Assembly (NCBI GenBank): GCA_002779665.1
Contig: PEVZ01000051.1
Location: 1 to 13,320, forward strand
DNA length: 13,320 nt
DNA from: Candidatus Roizmanbacteria bacterium CG06_land_8_20_14_3_00_34_14
GTDB taxonomy: Bacteria > Patescibacteriota > Microgenomatia > UBA1406 > GWC2-37-13
Reading direction: 5' to 3'
The notes below the pieces were generated by a model, which was not told the origin of the DNA, did not search any database, and saw nothing but the letters and a program-made list of their open reading frames with translations. The position numbers were made by a program, and so were the translations under genes. This document shows positions 5,997 to 12,515 of the stretch, piece by piece. How positions within the stretch are numbered: the stretch's first letter is position 1; each line of letters begins with the position of its first letter.

Positions 5997-7316
5997 ATGT
6001 TAAATTTTTTATTTACCAAAACCCCTCTATTCTTCCTCACCCAACCATTTTGGCGGGATGAAGCTTTTTCATATTTTATGGCCAAAAAAAATATATTCGA
6101 GATGCTCCTTTTAACTGCAAAAGATTTTAACCCCCCCTTATATTATTTTATTTTACATTTTTGGATGAATATATTTGGAAGTTCGGAAATAGCCTTAAGA
6201 AGTCTTTCTCTATTATTTTTTTGGGGGACAATTTGTATTGTCTTTTTATTTTTGAATAGTATTTTTAAAATGAAGGAAAGAAAATCATCCATATATTTGA
6301 TTTTGTTTATCATCAATCCGCTCTTGTTATATTACGCTTTCGAAGCAAGAATGTATTCAATGTTTGCTTTTTTTGCGACTCTTTCTTTTTATGCTTTTTT
6401 TAAAAAAAATAGCCGCCTTTATTTAATATCAACAATCGCCGGTCTTTTTACTCATTATTTTATGATCTTAGTTGTCCTTAGCCAATTATTATTCCTAATA
6501 ATCAATAAAAATACTATTAATTACATTAAAAGAAAAACTGTTTATATCGCTTTGATTGCCTTTGCTCCTTGGTTAGTTTTTTTCCTTAGTCAAAATCATT
6601 TATCGAGTTCTTTTTGGATAGACAGACCTCATCTCCGTGATATTTTTGGAATATTGGGAATTATATATACCGGAAATGAAACTGCTTTTTATTCCGGCAA
6701 CACATCATTGAAAATGTTAAATAATGTAATCTATATTTCTATTTTTTTAATAACAATTTTCATCATCGGAATTTATCTATATAAAAAAATAAGTCAAAAA
6801 AAAGAAAAATTAAATTTCCAATTACTATTTATTTGGGGAATTGGAATTCCTATAGTCATTAGTTTAATATCATTTATTAAGCCGATTTATTTTCCCCGCT
6901 ACCTTATTTTTGCAACTGTGGGATTTTTATTTTTAATAATATTTATTTTTGAAAAAATAAATTTATATCTTCGAGCAATTTTATTTACAATATTAATATT
7001 GTTGACTTTTAACTATCAAAAATTACTGATTGAACATCGAAAAAAAATTGATATAAACAAACCTCTAAAAGAAATTAAATCAATTTCAAATAAAAATGAT
7101 CTTATTTATACCGACGATCTCGACTTTTTTACAACTCAATACTACCTAAAAAATAGGAATATATATATTTATGGGAAAAGTTATGAAGATATTCCCGCCT
7201 ATAATGGCAAGGTTCTTATTTCTAAAGAAAACGTAGCTAATAATCTGCCCTTTTATCCTCGAAAGGCATTTATTATGAATTCAAATGGACAATACACGAT
7301 AGAGGCAATATATTAA
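5997..7316 (+). CDS. GT39/PMT-like membrane glycosyltransferase
   Basis: A 439-residue, highly hydrophobic protein with about ten predicted membrane segments, resembling the PMT/ArnT-type transferases (GT-C fold) that use polyprenyl-phosphate sugars on the outer face of the membrane. Family features are the acidic pair in PFWRDEAFSY (D21, E22), KDFNPPLYYFILHFWMNIFG (42-61) and EIALRSLSLLF (64-74), then FEARMYSMFAFFATLSFYAF. The C-terminus is a short soluble region (about 350-439). A stop at 5973-5975 with no alternative start codon in between fixes ATG 5997 as the start. This leaves a first membrane segment shorter than usual before the DE pair, and the mirrored repeat block abuts the ATG, so the N-terminus may have been trimmed by the repeat. 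Sugar and acceptor are unknown; a role in the same surface glycan as the neighbouring GT2 is inferred. Confidence 0.82.
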   Translation: MLNFLFTKTPLFFLTQPFWRDEAFSYFMAKKNIFEMLLLTAKDFNPPLYYFILHFWMNIFGSSEIALRSLSLLFFWGTICIVFLFLNSIFKMKERKSSIYLILFIINPLLLYYAFEARMYSMFAFFATLSFYAFFKKNSRLYLISTIAGLFTHYFMILVVLSQLLFLIINKNTINYIKRKTVYIALIAFAPWLVFFLSQNHLSSSFWIDRPHLRDIFGILGIIYTGNETAFYSGNTSLKMLNNVIYISIFLITIFIIGIYLYKKISQKKEKLNFQLLFIWGIGIPIVISLISFIKPIYFPRYLIFATVGFLFLIIFIFEKINLYLRAILFTILILLTFNYQKLLIEHRKKIDINKPLKEIKSISNKNDLIYTDDLDFFTTQYYLKNRNIYIYGKSYEDIPAYNGKVLISKENVANNLPFYPRKAFIMNSNGQYTIEAIY

Positions 7317-7320
7317 ATAT

Positions 7321-7410
7321 ATGGAAACTGAGACGACAACAACAATTAATGCTAAGTCATTGGCAGTCTACCAAAATGCTATTATTAGTCCTGACTTAGG
7401 ACACCTCTAA
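7321..7410 (+). CDS. Possible short or truncated ORF after the GT39-like gene
   Basis: Four bases after the upstream stop codon, an ATG opens a 29-codon frame, METETTTTINAKSLAVYQNA followed by IISPDLGHL. The last residues are encoded by the left inverted repeat of the element at 7389-7518, so a longer gene may have been truncated by that element. There is no Shine-Dalgarno sequence or recognisable domain. It could equally be non-coding. Confidence 0.2.
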   Translation: METETTTTINAKSLAVYQNAIISPDLGHL

Positions 7411-7518
7411 AATCTACGCACAAAATCTTCAAAAACGGGGCACTAATGTATTTTAAAACATTTTGTGGATAACTATAAAAGTTAAGGATTTTCGAGCACT
7501 AAATGTCCTAAGTCAGGA
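7389..7518. mobile_element. MITE-like element with 15-bp terminal inverted repeats
   Basis: TCCTGACTTAGGACA (7389-7403) and its exact reverse complement TGTCCTAAGTCAGGA (7504-7518) bound a 130-bp segment with no coding capacity. Each arm is itself nearly palindromic (TCCT...AGGA). The right arm covers the stop codon of eno (7513-7515). The interior holds a sequence matching the DnaA-box consensus on the minus strand (TTATCCACA, 7472-7464). No target-site duplication is visible. It could be a MITE, a relic of an insertion sequence, or a pair of regulatory sites. Apart from the possible short ORF at 7321, the 7317-7512 gap holds nothing else I recognise. Confidence 0.5.
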
Positions 7519-8805
7519 GCTTTGAAACGGAAACTTAGCGTATTGTGCATTATCTCCTAATTCCCTCTCGATCCTCATTAATCGATTATATTTGGCCGTC
7601 CGCTCACCTCTGGCCGGCGCTCCGGTTTTTATCTGGCCTGTTCCCATAGCCACAACAAAATCAGCCATAAAAGTATCTTCCGTTTCGGCCGACCGATGAG
7701 AAACTATCGCTGTCATCCCGGCTCGTCGCGCCAAAAGGACAGCATCGACCGTCTCGGTCAATGTTCCGATCTGATTTAATTTTATAAGAATTGAATTACA
7801 GGTTTTTTCATCAATTCCTTTTTGTAATCTTTTGACATTAGTGACAAACAAGTCATCGCCCATCACCTGTAATTTACCGTTAGTTTTGTCATATAATTTT
7901 TTAAATCCTTCCCAATCATCTTGATCAAACATATCTTCCATAGAAACAATCGGATATTTTTTCCAAAGACTTAAATAGAATTCTGTTAACTCATCAGTTG
8001 ACAATGATCTTCCCTCTTTTTTAAATTGATATTTGTCATTATCAAAAAACTCCGAAGCGGCTGGATCTATCCCAAAACAAATATCTTTGCCAAGGACGTA
8101 TCCGCCTTTCTCAATCGCTTCTCCCATTAATTGAAAAGGTTCTTCATTGTTTTTTGTTGTTGATGGTGCAAATCCTCCCTCATCGCCTACAGAAATCGCG
8201 TACCCCTTACTTTTTAAAACTTTTTTTAGGTTAGCATATACTTCGGCATTCATTCTGATTGCCTCAACGACCGACGGAGCGCCAATCGGAAACAACATAT
8301 ACTCTTGAATATCAGTCGCCCAGTTGGCATGCTTTCCGCCATTCATAACGTTCATTTCCGGAATTGGCATCGTATAAATTCCTTTAAAATCAGGATTAAA
8401 CTTGGAAAGATATTGGTAAAGAGGTTTTTTTTCATGCTGAGCTTCGGCTCGAGCTACACTTAATGAAACAGATAAAATTGCATTAGCTCCCAATTTGGCC
8501 TTATTTTCCGTACCGTCAAGTTCAATTAATGTTTTATCTAATTTAGATTGATCTTCTGCCTCAAAACCAATGACTGCGCTTTGAATTGTTGAATTGACAT
8601 TCTCGATAGCCTTCAAAACCCCGGCTCCGCCGTATCTTTTAGGGTCTCCATCACGAAGTTCGACGGCTTCATATTTCCCGGTGGAGGCACCTGATGGGAT
8701 AGCCACCCAACCGGTCGAACCATCTTCAAGAGTTGCTACACATTCAATCGTCGGATTACCCCGACTGTCTAAAATTTCCTGCGCCTGAAGAGATTCAATT
8801 TTCAT
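7513..8805 (-). CDS. eno: Enolase
   Basis: Enolase converts 2-phosphoglycerate to phosphoenolpyruvate in glycolysis. The 430-residue length is typical. The N-terminus ILDSRGNPT and the loop SGASTGKYEAVELRD are canonical. Catalytic E209 (GDEGG) and K342 (LIKLNQIGT), the Mg ligands D247, E290 and D317, and H370, R371 and K393 are all present. The signature SHRSGETED reads SHRSAETED here (A373 for the usual Gly). The last residues, FPFQSS and the stop, are partly encoded by the right arm of the 7389-7518 inverted repeat, so the C-terminal tail may not be ancestral. ATG 8805 is the standard start, preceded by an extended -10 promoter and a leader of about 24 nt with no Shine-Dalgarno sequence. 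It is the last gene of the minus-strand cluster glyA, surA-like, tRNA-Gln, eno. Confidence 0.98.
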   Translation of the reverse strand: MKIESLQAQEILDSRGNPTIECVATLEDGSTGWVAIPSGASTGKYEAVELRDGDPKRYGGAGVLKAIENVNSTIQSAVIGFEAEDQSKLDKTLIELDGTENKAKLGANAILSVSLSVARAEAQHEKKPLYQYLSKFNPDFKGIYTMPIPEMNVMNGGKHANWATDIQEYMLFPIGAPSVVEAIRMNAEVYANLKKVLKSKGYAISVGDEGGFAPSTTKNNEEPFQLMGEAIEKGGYVLGKDICFGIDPAASEFFDNDKYQFKKEGRSLSTDELTEFYLSLWKKYPIVSMEDMFDQDDWEGFKKLYDKTNGKLQVMGDDLFVTNVKRLQKGIDEKTCNSILIKLNQIGTLTETVDAVLLARRAGMTAIVSHRSAETEDTFMADFVVAMGTGQIKTGAPARGERTAKYNRLMRIERELGDNAQYAKFPFQSS

Positions 8806-8835
8806 AATTAAAATGAAAAATAATGAATAATTATT

Positions 8836-8844
8836 ATTATATCA
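8836..8844 (-). promoter_or_regulatory. Extended -10 promoter of eno
   Basis: TGATATAAT reads on the minus strand from 8844 to 8836, a perfect TGn plus TATAAT extended -10 box. It lies between the tRNA and eno. The predicted start near 8829 gives a leader of about 24 nt, unlike the near-leaderless layout of several neighbours. Confidence 0.5.
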
Positions 8845-8862
8845 AATTGCTTGTTGGTTGGT

Positions 8863-8936
8863 TGGTTGGGAGACTTGGATTCGAACCAAGATATTCAGAT
8901 TCAGAGTCTGAAATCCTACCATTAGATGATCTCCCA
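8863..8936 (-). tRNA. tRNA-Gln (anticodon CTG), CCA encoded
   Basis: The minus strand gives a complete cloverleaf. The acceptor stem TGGGAGA/TCTCCCA has seven pairs, including the weak U1-A72 pair typical of bacterial tRNA-Gln. The D-arm contains TAATGGTAGGA. The anticodon stem TCAGA/TCTGA bears the loop CTCTGAA, with anticodon CTG at 8904-8902 and A37 after it. The T-arm CTTGGTTCGAATCCAAG is perfect. The discriminator A and CCA (8865-8863) are encoded and are followed by further ACCA-like repeats. It decodes CAG. Confidence 0.97.
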
Positions 8937-8974
8937 TTTAAAATCAAAAATCTATGTAGTATTTTACTAAATAT

Positions 8975-9664
8975 TTAATACTTTATGAAGTAGTTGATCT
9001 TTGCTTTGGCTTTAAGATCAGCGACGAAAGCTTGAATTTTTACTTGAATTTTTTGTTGTTTCAAAGCTGATTCAGCTTTGACTCGATCTAAACCCAAAGT
9101 CGTCGAACCTAAATCTGGAGCACTCTGGCTTTTTTGACTTTCCAAATAAGTATCGATCTCCTTTTGTGATACAGACACATTACTGCCAACCATTTTTGTA
9201 ACCAAAAGTTGCAACTTAATCTCACCCATCAAATCTTCTTTTGTCATTCCCTGTTGAGCTAACAAAGCATCAAGAGTCGAACCTTGTGAAGAAACATTGG
9301 CTTCAATTTTTTTTAGTTCCGCATCAATCTCTTGTGGAGAAACAGTTGTATTTCTTTTTTTTGCTTCCTGATTGATTAGTGTTTTTAGAATGACTGTGTC
9401 AAGCACTTTTTTTCCACCTTGCTTTTCTAATTCTTTGATTAATGAAAAACGGTTAACTAATTCTCCGTTGACTGAAGCTACATATAAATTAGATTTAACA
9501 AAATAAAATCCTCCAACGATTAATAGAACAATAATTCCGTATAAAAACAATTTTATAGGAACTTTTATGGCTATTTTAGAAGTTGCAGACTCTTTTACGA
9601 CCTCTTGAGGAACGACTATTTGTTTTTTTTCAACTGTTTTTTTTGTTTTTAATTTTTTTGCCAT
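8975..9664 (-). CDS. Membrane-anchored SurA-N-like protein
   Basis: A 229-residue protein with a lysine-rich cytoplasmic N-terminus (1-36), one membrane segment (about 37-55, LFLYGIIVLLIVGGFYFV) and an extracytoplasmic helical domain. YVASVNGELVNRFSLIKELE, then VILKTLINQEAKKRN and VSPQEIDAELKKIE, match the N-terminal chaperone domain of SurA/PrsA foldases. The C-terminal helix (VKIQAFVADLKAKAKINYF) resembles the end of that domain. The parvulin PPIase domain that normally sits between these parts is missing; only a short QKSQSAPDLGSTTLGLD stretch is there. It probably acts as a chaperone for secreted proteins without isomerase activity. It lies 48 bp downstream of glyA on the same strand. A TTGATT / 16 nt / TACTAT promoter ends 5 nt before the ATG, so it may be transcribed separately. 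Confidence 0.75.
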   Translation of the reverse strand: MAKKLKTKKTVEKKQIVVPQEVVKESATSKIAIKVPIKLFLYGIIVLLIVGGFYFVKSNLYVASVNGELVNRFSLIKELEKQGGKKVLDTVILKTLINQEAKKRNTTVSPQEIDAELKKIEANVSSQGSTLDALLAQQGMTKEDLMGEIKLQLLVTKMVGSNVSVSQKEIDTYLESQKSQSAPDLGSTTLGLDRVKAESALKQQKIQVKIQAFVADLKAKAKINYFIKY

Positions 9665-9669
9665 AATTA

Positions 9670-9697
9670 ATAGTACCTAATATTTTTTAAAAATCAA
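9670..9697 (-). promoter_or_regulatory. Candidate promoter of the SurA-N-like gene
   Basis: On the minus strand, TTGATT (9697-9692) and TACTAT (9675-9670) are separated by 16 nt, and the -10 box ends 5 nt before the ATG at 9664. A near-leaderless transcript is expected. Confidence 0.4.
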
Positions 9698-9712
9698 CTG
9701 CAATTAGAAAAT

Positions 9713-11038
9713 TTACGGAATTGGAAATCTCAGTGCGAGCTTTTTAACCCGCAAATGAATCTCTTTAATTTTTTTATTCGCCTTCATTTCCCGCTCAAAC
9801 TTAGCAATATAATCCTTCCGTTTATCTTTATCAGGGAGTCGATATGATTTGATTAAATCAATCACTTCCAATATTACTCCACCGATAAATTTCATTTCGC
9901 GCTCTTTCATTCCCCGACTGGTCGTCGGAGCTGTCCCTAACCTAACTCCTGATGGATAAAATGGTGAAGACGTCTCATCCGGAACAGTATTTTTATTAAG
10001 AGTCAGGCCAACCCAATCAAGCGCCTTTTGGGCAAAGACTCCAGAACCAGCACCAAGAACATTGGTCAAATTAACAAGTAATAAATGATTTTCACTTCCT
10101 CCGCCAACTAATTTTAGCCCTCCGTCAATCAGCGTCTTAGCCAATGCCTCTGAATTTTTGACAATTTGGGATGCATATTTTTTAAAAGATGACTGAGACG
10201 CTTCAAATAAAGCAACTGCAATCCCGGCGGTCGTATTATCATGCGGTCCACCTTGTAATCCAGGAAAAATTGCTTTATTAATTTTGTCACCCAACTCCGG
10301 ATCTTTTTTCAATCCTTTGGCAGTGACCATAATCATTGCCCCTCTTGGACCTCTTAATGTTTTATGAGTGGTGGTTGTCACAATGTGGACATTTGGTACG
10401 GGTGATGGATGAGCTCCACCGGCAATAAGTCCGGCGACGTGAGCAATATCAGCTACCAAATATGCACCGACCTCATCAGCAATTTCAGCAAACTTTTTAT
10501 AGTTAAATTTAAGCGGATAAGCCGTTGCTCCGACCCAAATTAACTTTGGCTTATGTTTTTTAGCCAATCTTCTTATCTCTGCATAATCAAATAAATCATT
10601 GTTTTTATAGACGTTATCCTTCTTTAAGGAATACTGAAATGGTTTATAAAAAATACCGGTTGCCGAAACCGAATGACCATGGGTTAAATGACCTCCGGCA
10701 ATTAATGCCTGGCCCATAACTGCATCACCTGGTTTACAAGTAGCTAAATAAACGGCTAAATTTGCCGGCGAACCTGAGTATGGTTGAATGTTTACGAAAG
10801 GAACACCAAAGAGTTTTTTGGCTCTCTCTTGACATAATATTTCTAACTCATCAACATTTTCATTACCACCATAATAGCGCTTTTTTGGATAACCCTCTGA
10901 GTATTTATTAACAAAATATGAAGATAATACTTTCCTTACTTCCGATGAAGCATAATTTTCTGAGGGAATTAATTCTATACCCTCTCTCTGTCTTTTTTCT
11001 TCTTTCTTAACCAGATTGTAAACTTTTGTATCTTTCAT
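9713..11038 (-). CDS. glyA: Serine hydroxymethyltransferase
   Basis: Converts serine and tetrahydrofolate to glycine and 5,10-methylene-THF, using PLP in the cytoplasm. At 441 residues it is slightly longer than E. coli GlyA (417). Motifs are LIPSENYAS (23-31), NKYSEGYPKKRYYGG (44-58), QPYSGSPAN (85-93), the glycine/histidine loop GGHLTHGHSVSATG, VADIAHVAGLI (D197 and H200, cofactor contacts) and TTTTHKTLRGPRGAM with the PLP lysine K226. Some stretches (QPYSGSPAN, DELEILCQ) look more like eukaryotic SHMT than the common bacterial form (QPHSGSQAN). ATG 11038 is the only plausible start. An AT-rich TATATT sits 10 nt upstream, without a Shine-Dalgarno sequence. It is first of the minus-strand cluster and diverges from the 11155 operon across 116 bp. 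Confidence 0.97.
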   Translation of the reverse strand: MKDTKVYNLVKKEEKRQREGIELIPSENYASSEVRKVLSSYFVNKYSEGYPKKRYYGGNENVDELEILCQERAKKLFGVPFVNIQPYSGSPANLAVYLATCKPGDAVMGQALIAGGHLTHGHSVSATGIFYKPFQYSLKKDNVYKNNDLFDYAEIRRLAKKHKPKLIWVGATAYPLKFNYKKFAEIADEVGAYLVADIAHVAGLIAGGAHPSPVPNVHIVTTTTHKTLRGPRGAMIMVTAKGLKKDPELGDKINKAIFPGLQGGPHDNTTAGIAVALFEASQSSFKKYASQIVKNSEALAKTLIDGGLKLVGGGSENHLLLVNLTNVLGAGSGVFAQKALDWVGLTLNKNTVPDETSSPFYPSGVRLGTAPTTSRGMKEREMKFIGGVILEVIDLIKSYRLPDKDKRKDYIAKFEREMKANKKIKEIHLRVKKLALRFPIP

Positions 11039-11142
11039 TTAATTAAAAAATATAAATTAATAATTAGAGAAAAAATCGTTACTGGTTAAGTTGTTTATGT
11101 CATTTTGAATACATCATAAACTAATGTTTTTTAAATTTCAAG

Positions 11143-11148
11143 TATAAT
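11143..11148 (+). promoter_or_regulatory. -10 box of the 11155 operon
   Basis: TATAAT ends 6 nt before the ATG at 11155, the same spacing as at 4350-4362. It would drive a leaderless transcript of the small membrane protein, the WecA-like gene and miaB. No clear -35 box is seen. The 116-bp divergent gap to glyA holds nothing else I recognise. Confidence 0.45.
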
Positions 11149-11154
11149 TGACCT

Positions 11155-11460
11155 ATGCTAAAACTTTTGCTCAGCGCAAATCTATTAATGATTATCACTT
11201 TTATATTAAAGTTCAAAACTTTACCTCCTCAGATACCACTATATTTTTCTCAACTTTGGGGGGAGGGGCAATTAGCAGATTTATGGATAATTTTTATCAT
11301 ACCAATTTTTATGAATATTTTATTTTTCTCTAACCAATATATTTTTAATAGGTTTTATTCTGAAAATACTTTTATCAAAAACATTTTTTACTACCTTAAT
11401 CTTTTCCTTATTATTGCTTTTACCTTAATATTCGTTAAGATCATTTTTATAATTTCATGA
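11155..11460 (+). CDS. Small membrane protein with LPPQIPLYF motif
   Basis: A 101-residue protein with three hydrophobic segments: about 2-18, 42-59 and 78-100. Between the first two lies LPPQIPLYFSQLWGEGQLAD, a Pro/Trp/Gly-rich loop that I recall from small uncharacterised membrane proteins of Candidate Phyla Radiation genomes. The family's function is unknown to me. Its stop codon overlaps the WecA-like start by ATGA, so the two are very probably translationally coupled and may work together at the membrane. ATG 11155 is supported by the TATAAT box 6 nt upstream. Confidence 0.75.
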   Translation: MLKLLLSANLLMIITFILKFKTLPPQIPLYFSQLWGEGQLADLWIIFIIPIFMNILFFSNQYIFNRFYSENTFIKNIFYYLNLFLIIAFTLIFVKIIFIIS

Positions 11461-12515
11461 ATTTTATTATATTTTTTGTCGCCACTTTTATTTCCTACTT
11501 ACTGACTTTTCCTACCATTATTTTTGCAAAAAAAATCCATCTCGTCACTGATTCAAAAGTTAGAAAACACCCCGCCCATACTCACACCGGGATTATCCCC
11601 CGGGCCGGCGGACTACCAATTTATCTATCAATCCTTTTTACATCTTTAATTTTTTTACCAATTAGTAAAATTATTTTTGGAATATTATTTGCCAGTTTTT
11701 TTCTGCTCGTTCTTGGATTATTTGATGATGCTTATGACCTTTCTCCATATCTAAGATTCATAGCTAATATTTTGATTTCTGCCTTAGTAATCGCTTTTGG
11801 CTTGGGTATTCCTTATGTCTCAAATCCTTTTGGAGGAGTAATTAGGCTGGATTTCTGGCAGATACCTCTTAATTTTTTTGGTCTCCACTACATCTGGGTA
11901 GTCGCTGATCTATTGGCAATTATCTGGCTCACTTGGTCAACTAATATGATCAACTGGAGTAAAGGAGTCGATGGACAATTACCTGGTTTTGTAGCTGTCA
12001 CCGCCATATTTTTAGGATTATTATCTCAAAGATTTACCAGTCATGATATTTCGGCTTCATCAGTCACAATTTTAAGTTTTATTGTGGCCGGCGCTTATTT
12101 AGGTTTTCTACCTCATAATTATTATCCTCAAAAAATTATGCCCGGTTATGGCGGAGGCGCTTTAGCCGGATTTTTGTTGGGAATTCTTTCAATATTATCT
12201 TTTGGAAAAGTCGGAACGGCCGTTCTTATTTTATCAATTCCATTAATTGATGCAATTTATACAATGATTAGAAGAATAAAAAATAAAAAATCTCCTTTTC
12301 AGGCAGATTGGGGTCACCTACATCATCGACTGCTTGAGATCGGTTGGGGAAAAAGAAGAATTGCCTGGTTTTATTGGATAATTTCATTTATTCTTGGAGT
12401 CTCCAGTTTATTCTTGAAAGGAATTGAAAAACTGATCGCTTTTATTATTGTAGGAATAATGTTATTAATCTTCATTTTTATAATTAACGAAATGAAAAAA
12501 CAGAAATTTATATGA
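11457..12515 (+). CDS. WecA/MraY-like polyprenyl-phosphate sugar-1-phosphate transferase
   Basis: A 352-residue membrane protein with about ten hydrophobic segments. The family transfers a sugar-1-phosphate from a UDP-sugar to a polyprenyl phosphate, starting surface-glycan or peptidoglycan synthesis. Supporting motifs: HTGIIPRAGGLPIYLS (43-58, the usual GGxAI region), GLFDDAYDL with the DDxxD metal site (D90, D91, D94), NMINWSKGVDGQ (163-174) and ADWGHLHHRLLE (283-294), equivalent to the HIHH loop of WecA. Two normally conserved positions differ: the first Asp of DGxDG is K169, and the MGDxGS loop reads PGYGGG (229-234), without Asp. This could be a lineage variant with altered chemistry or an inactive enzyme. 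The ATGA overlaps at both ends place it in an operon with the small membrane protein and miaB. WecA-like is preferred over MraY because of the HLHH loop. Confidence 0.85.
   Translation: MNFIIFFVATFISYLLTFPTIIFAKKIHLVTDSKVRKHPAHTHTGIIPRAGGLPIYLSILFTSLIFLPISKIIFGILFASFFLLVLGLFDDAYDLSPYLRFIANILISALVIAFGLGIPYVSNPFGGVIRLDFWQIPLNFFGLHYIWVVADLLAIIWLTWSTNMINWSKGVDGQLPGFVAVTAIFLGLLSQRFTSHDISASSVTILSFIVAGAYLGFLPHNYYPQKIMPGYGGGALAGFLLGILSILSFGKVGTAVLILSIPLIDAIYTMIRRIKNKKSPFQADWGHLHHRLLEIGWGKRRIAWFYWIISFILGVSSLFLKGIEKLIAFIIVGIMLLIFIFIINEMKKQKFI

Noticed and set aside
8594..8788. Short + strand frame antisense to eno
   Set aside because: Shadow of the conserved enolase N-terminal coding sequence.
11448..11453. 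TATAAT just before the WecA-like start codon
   Set aside because: It ends only 3 nt from the ATG and lies within the upstream coding sequence; the ATGA overlap already explains expression by coupling.
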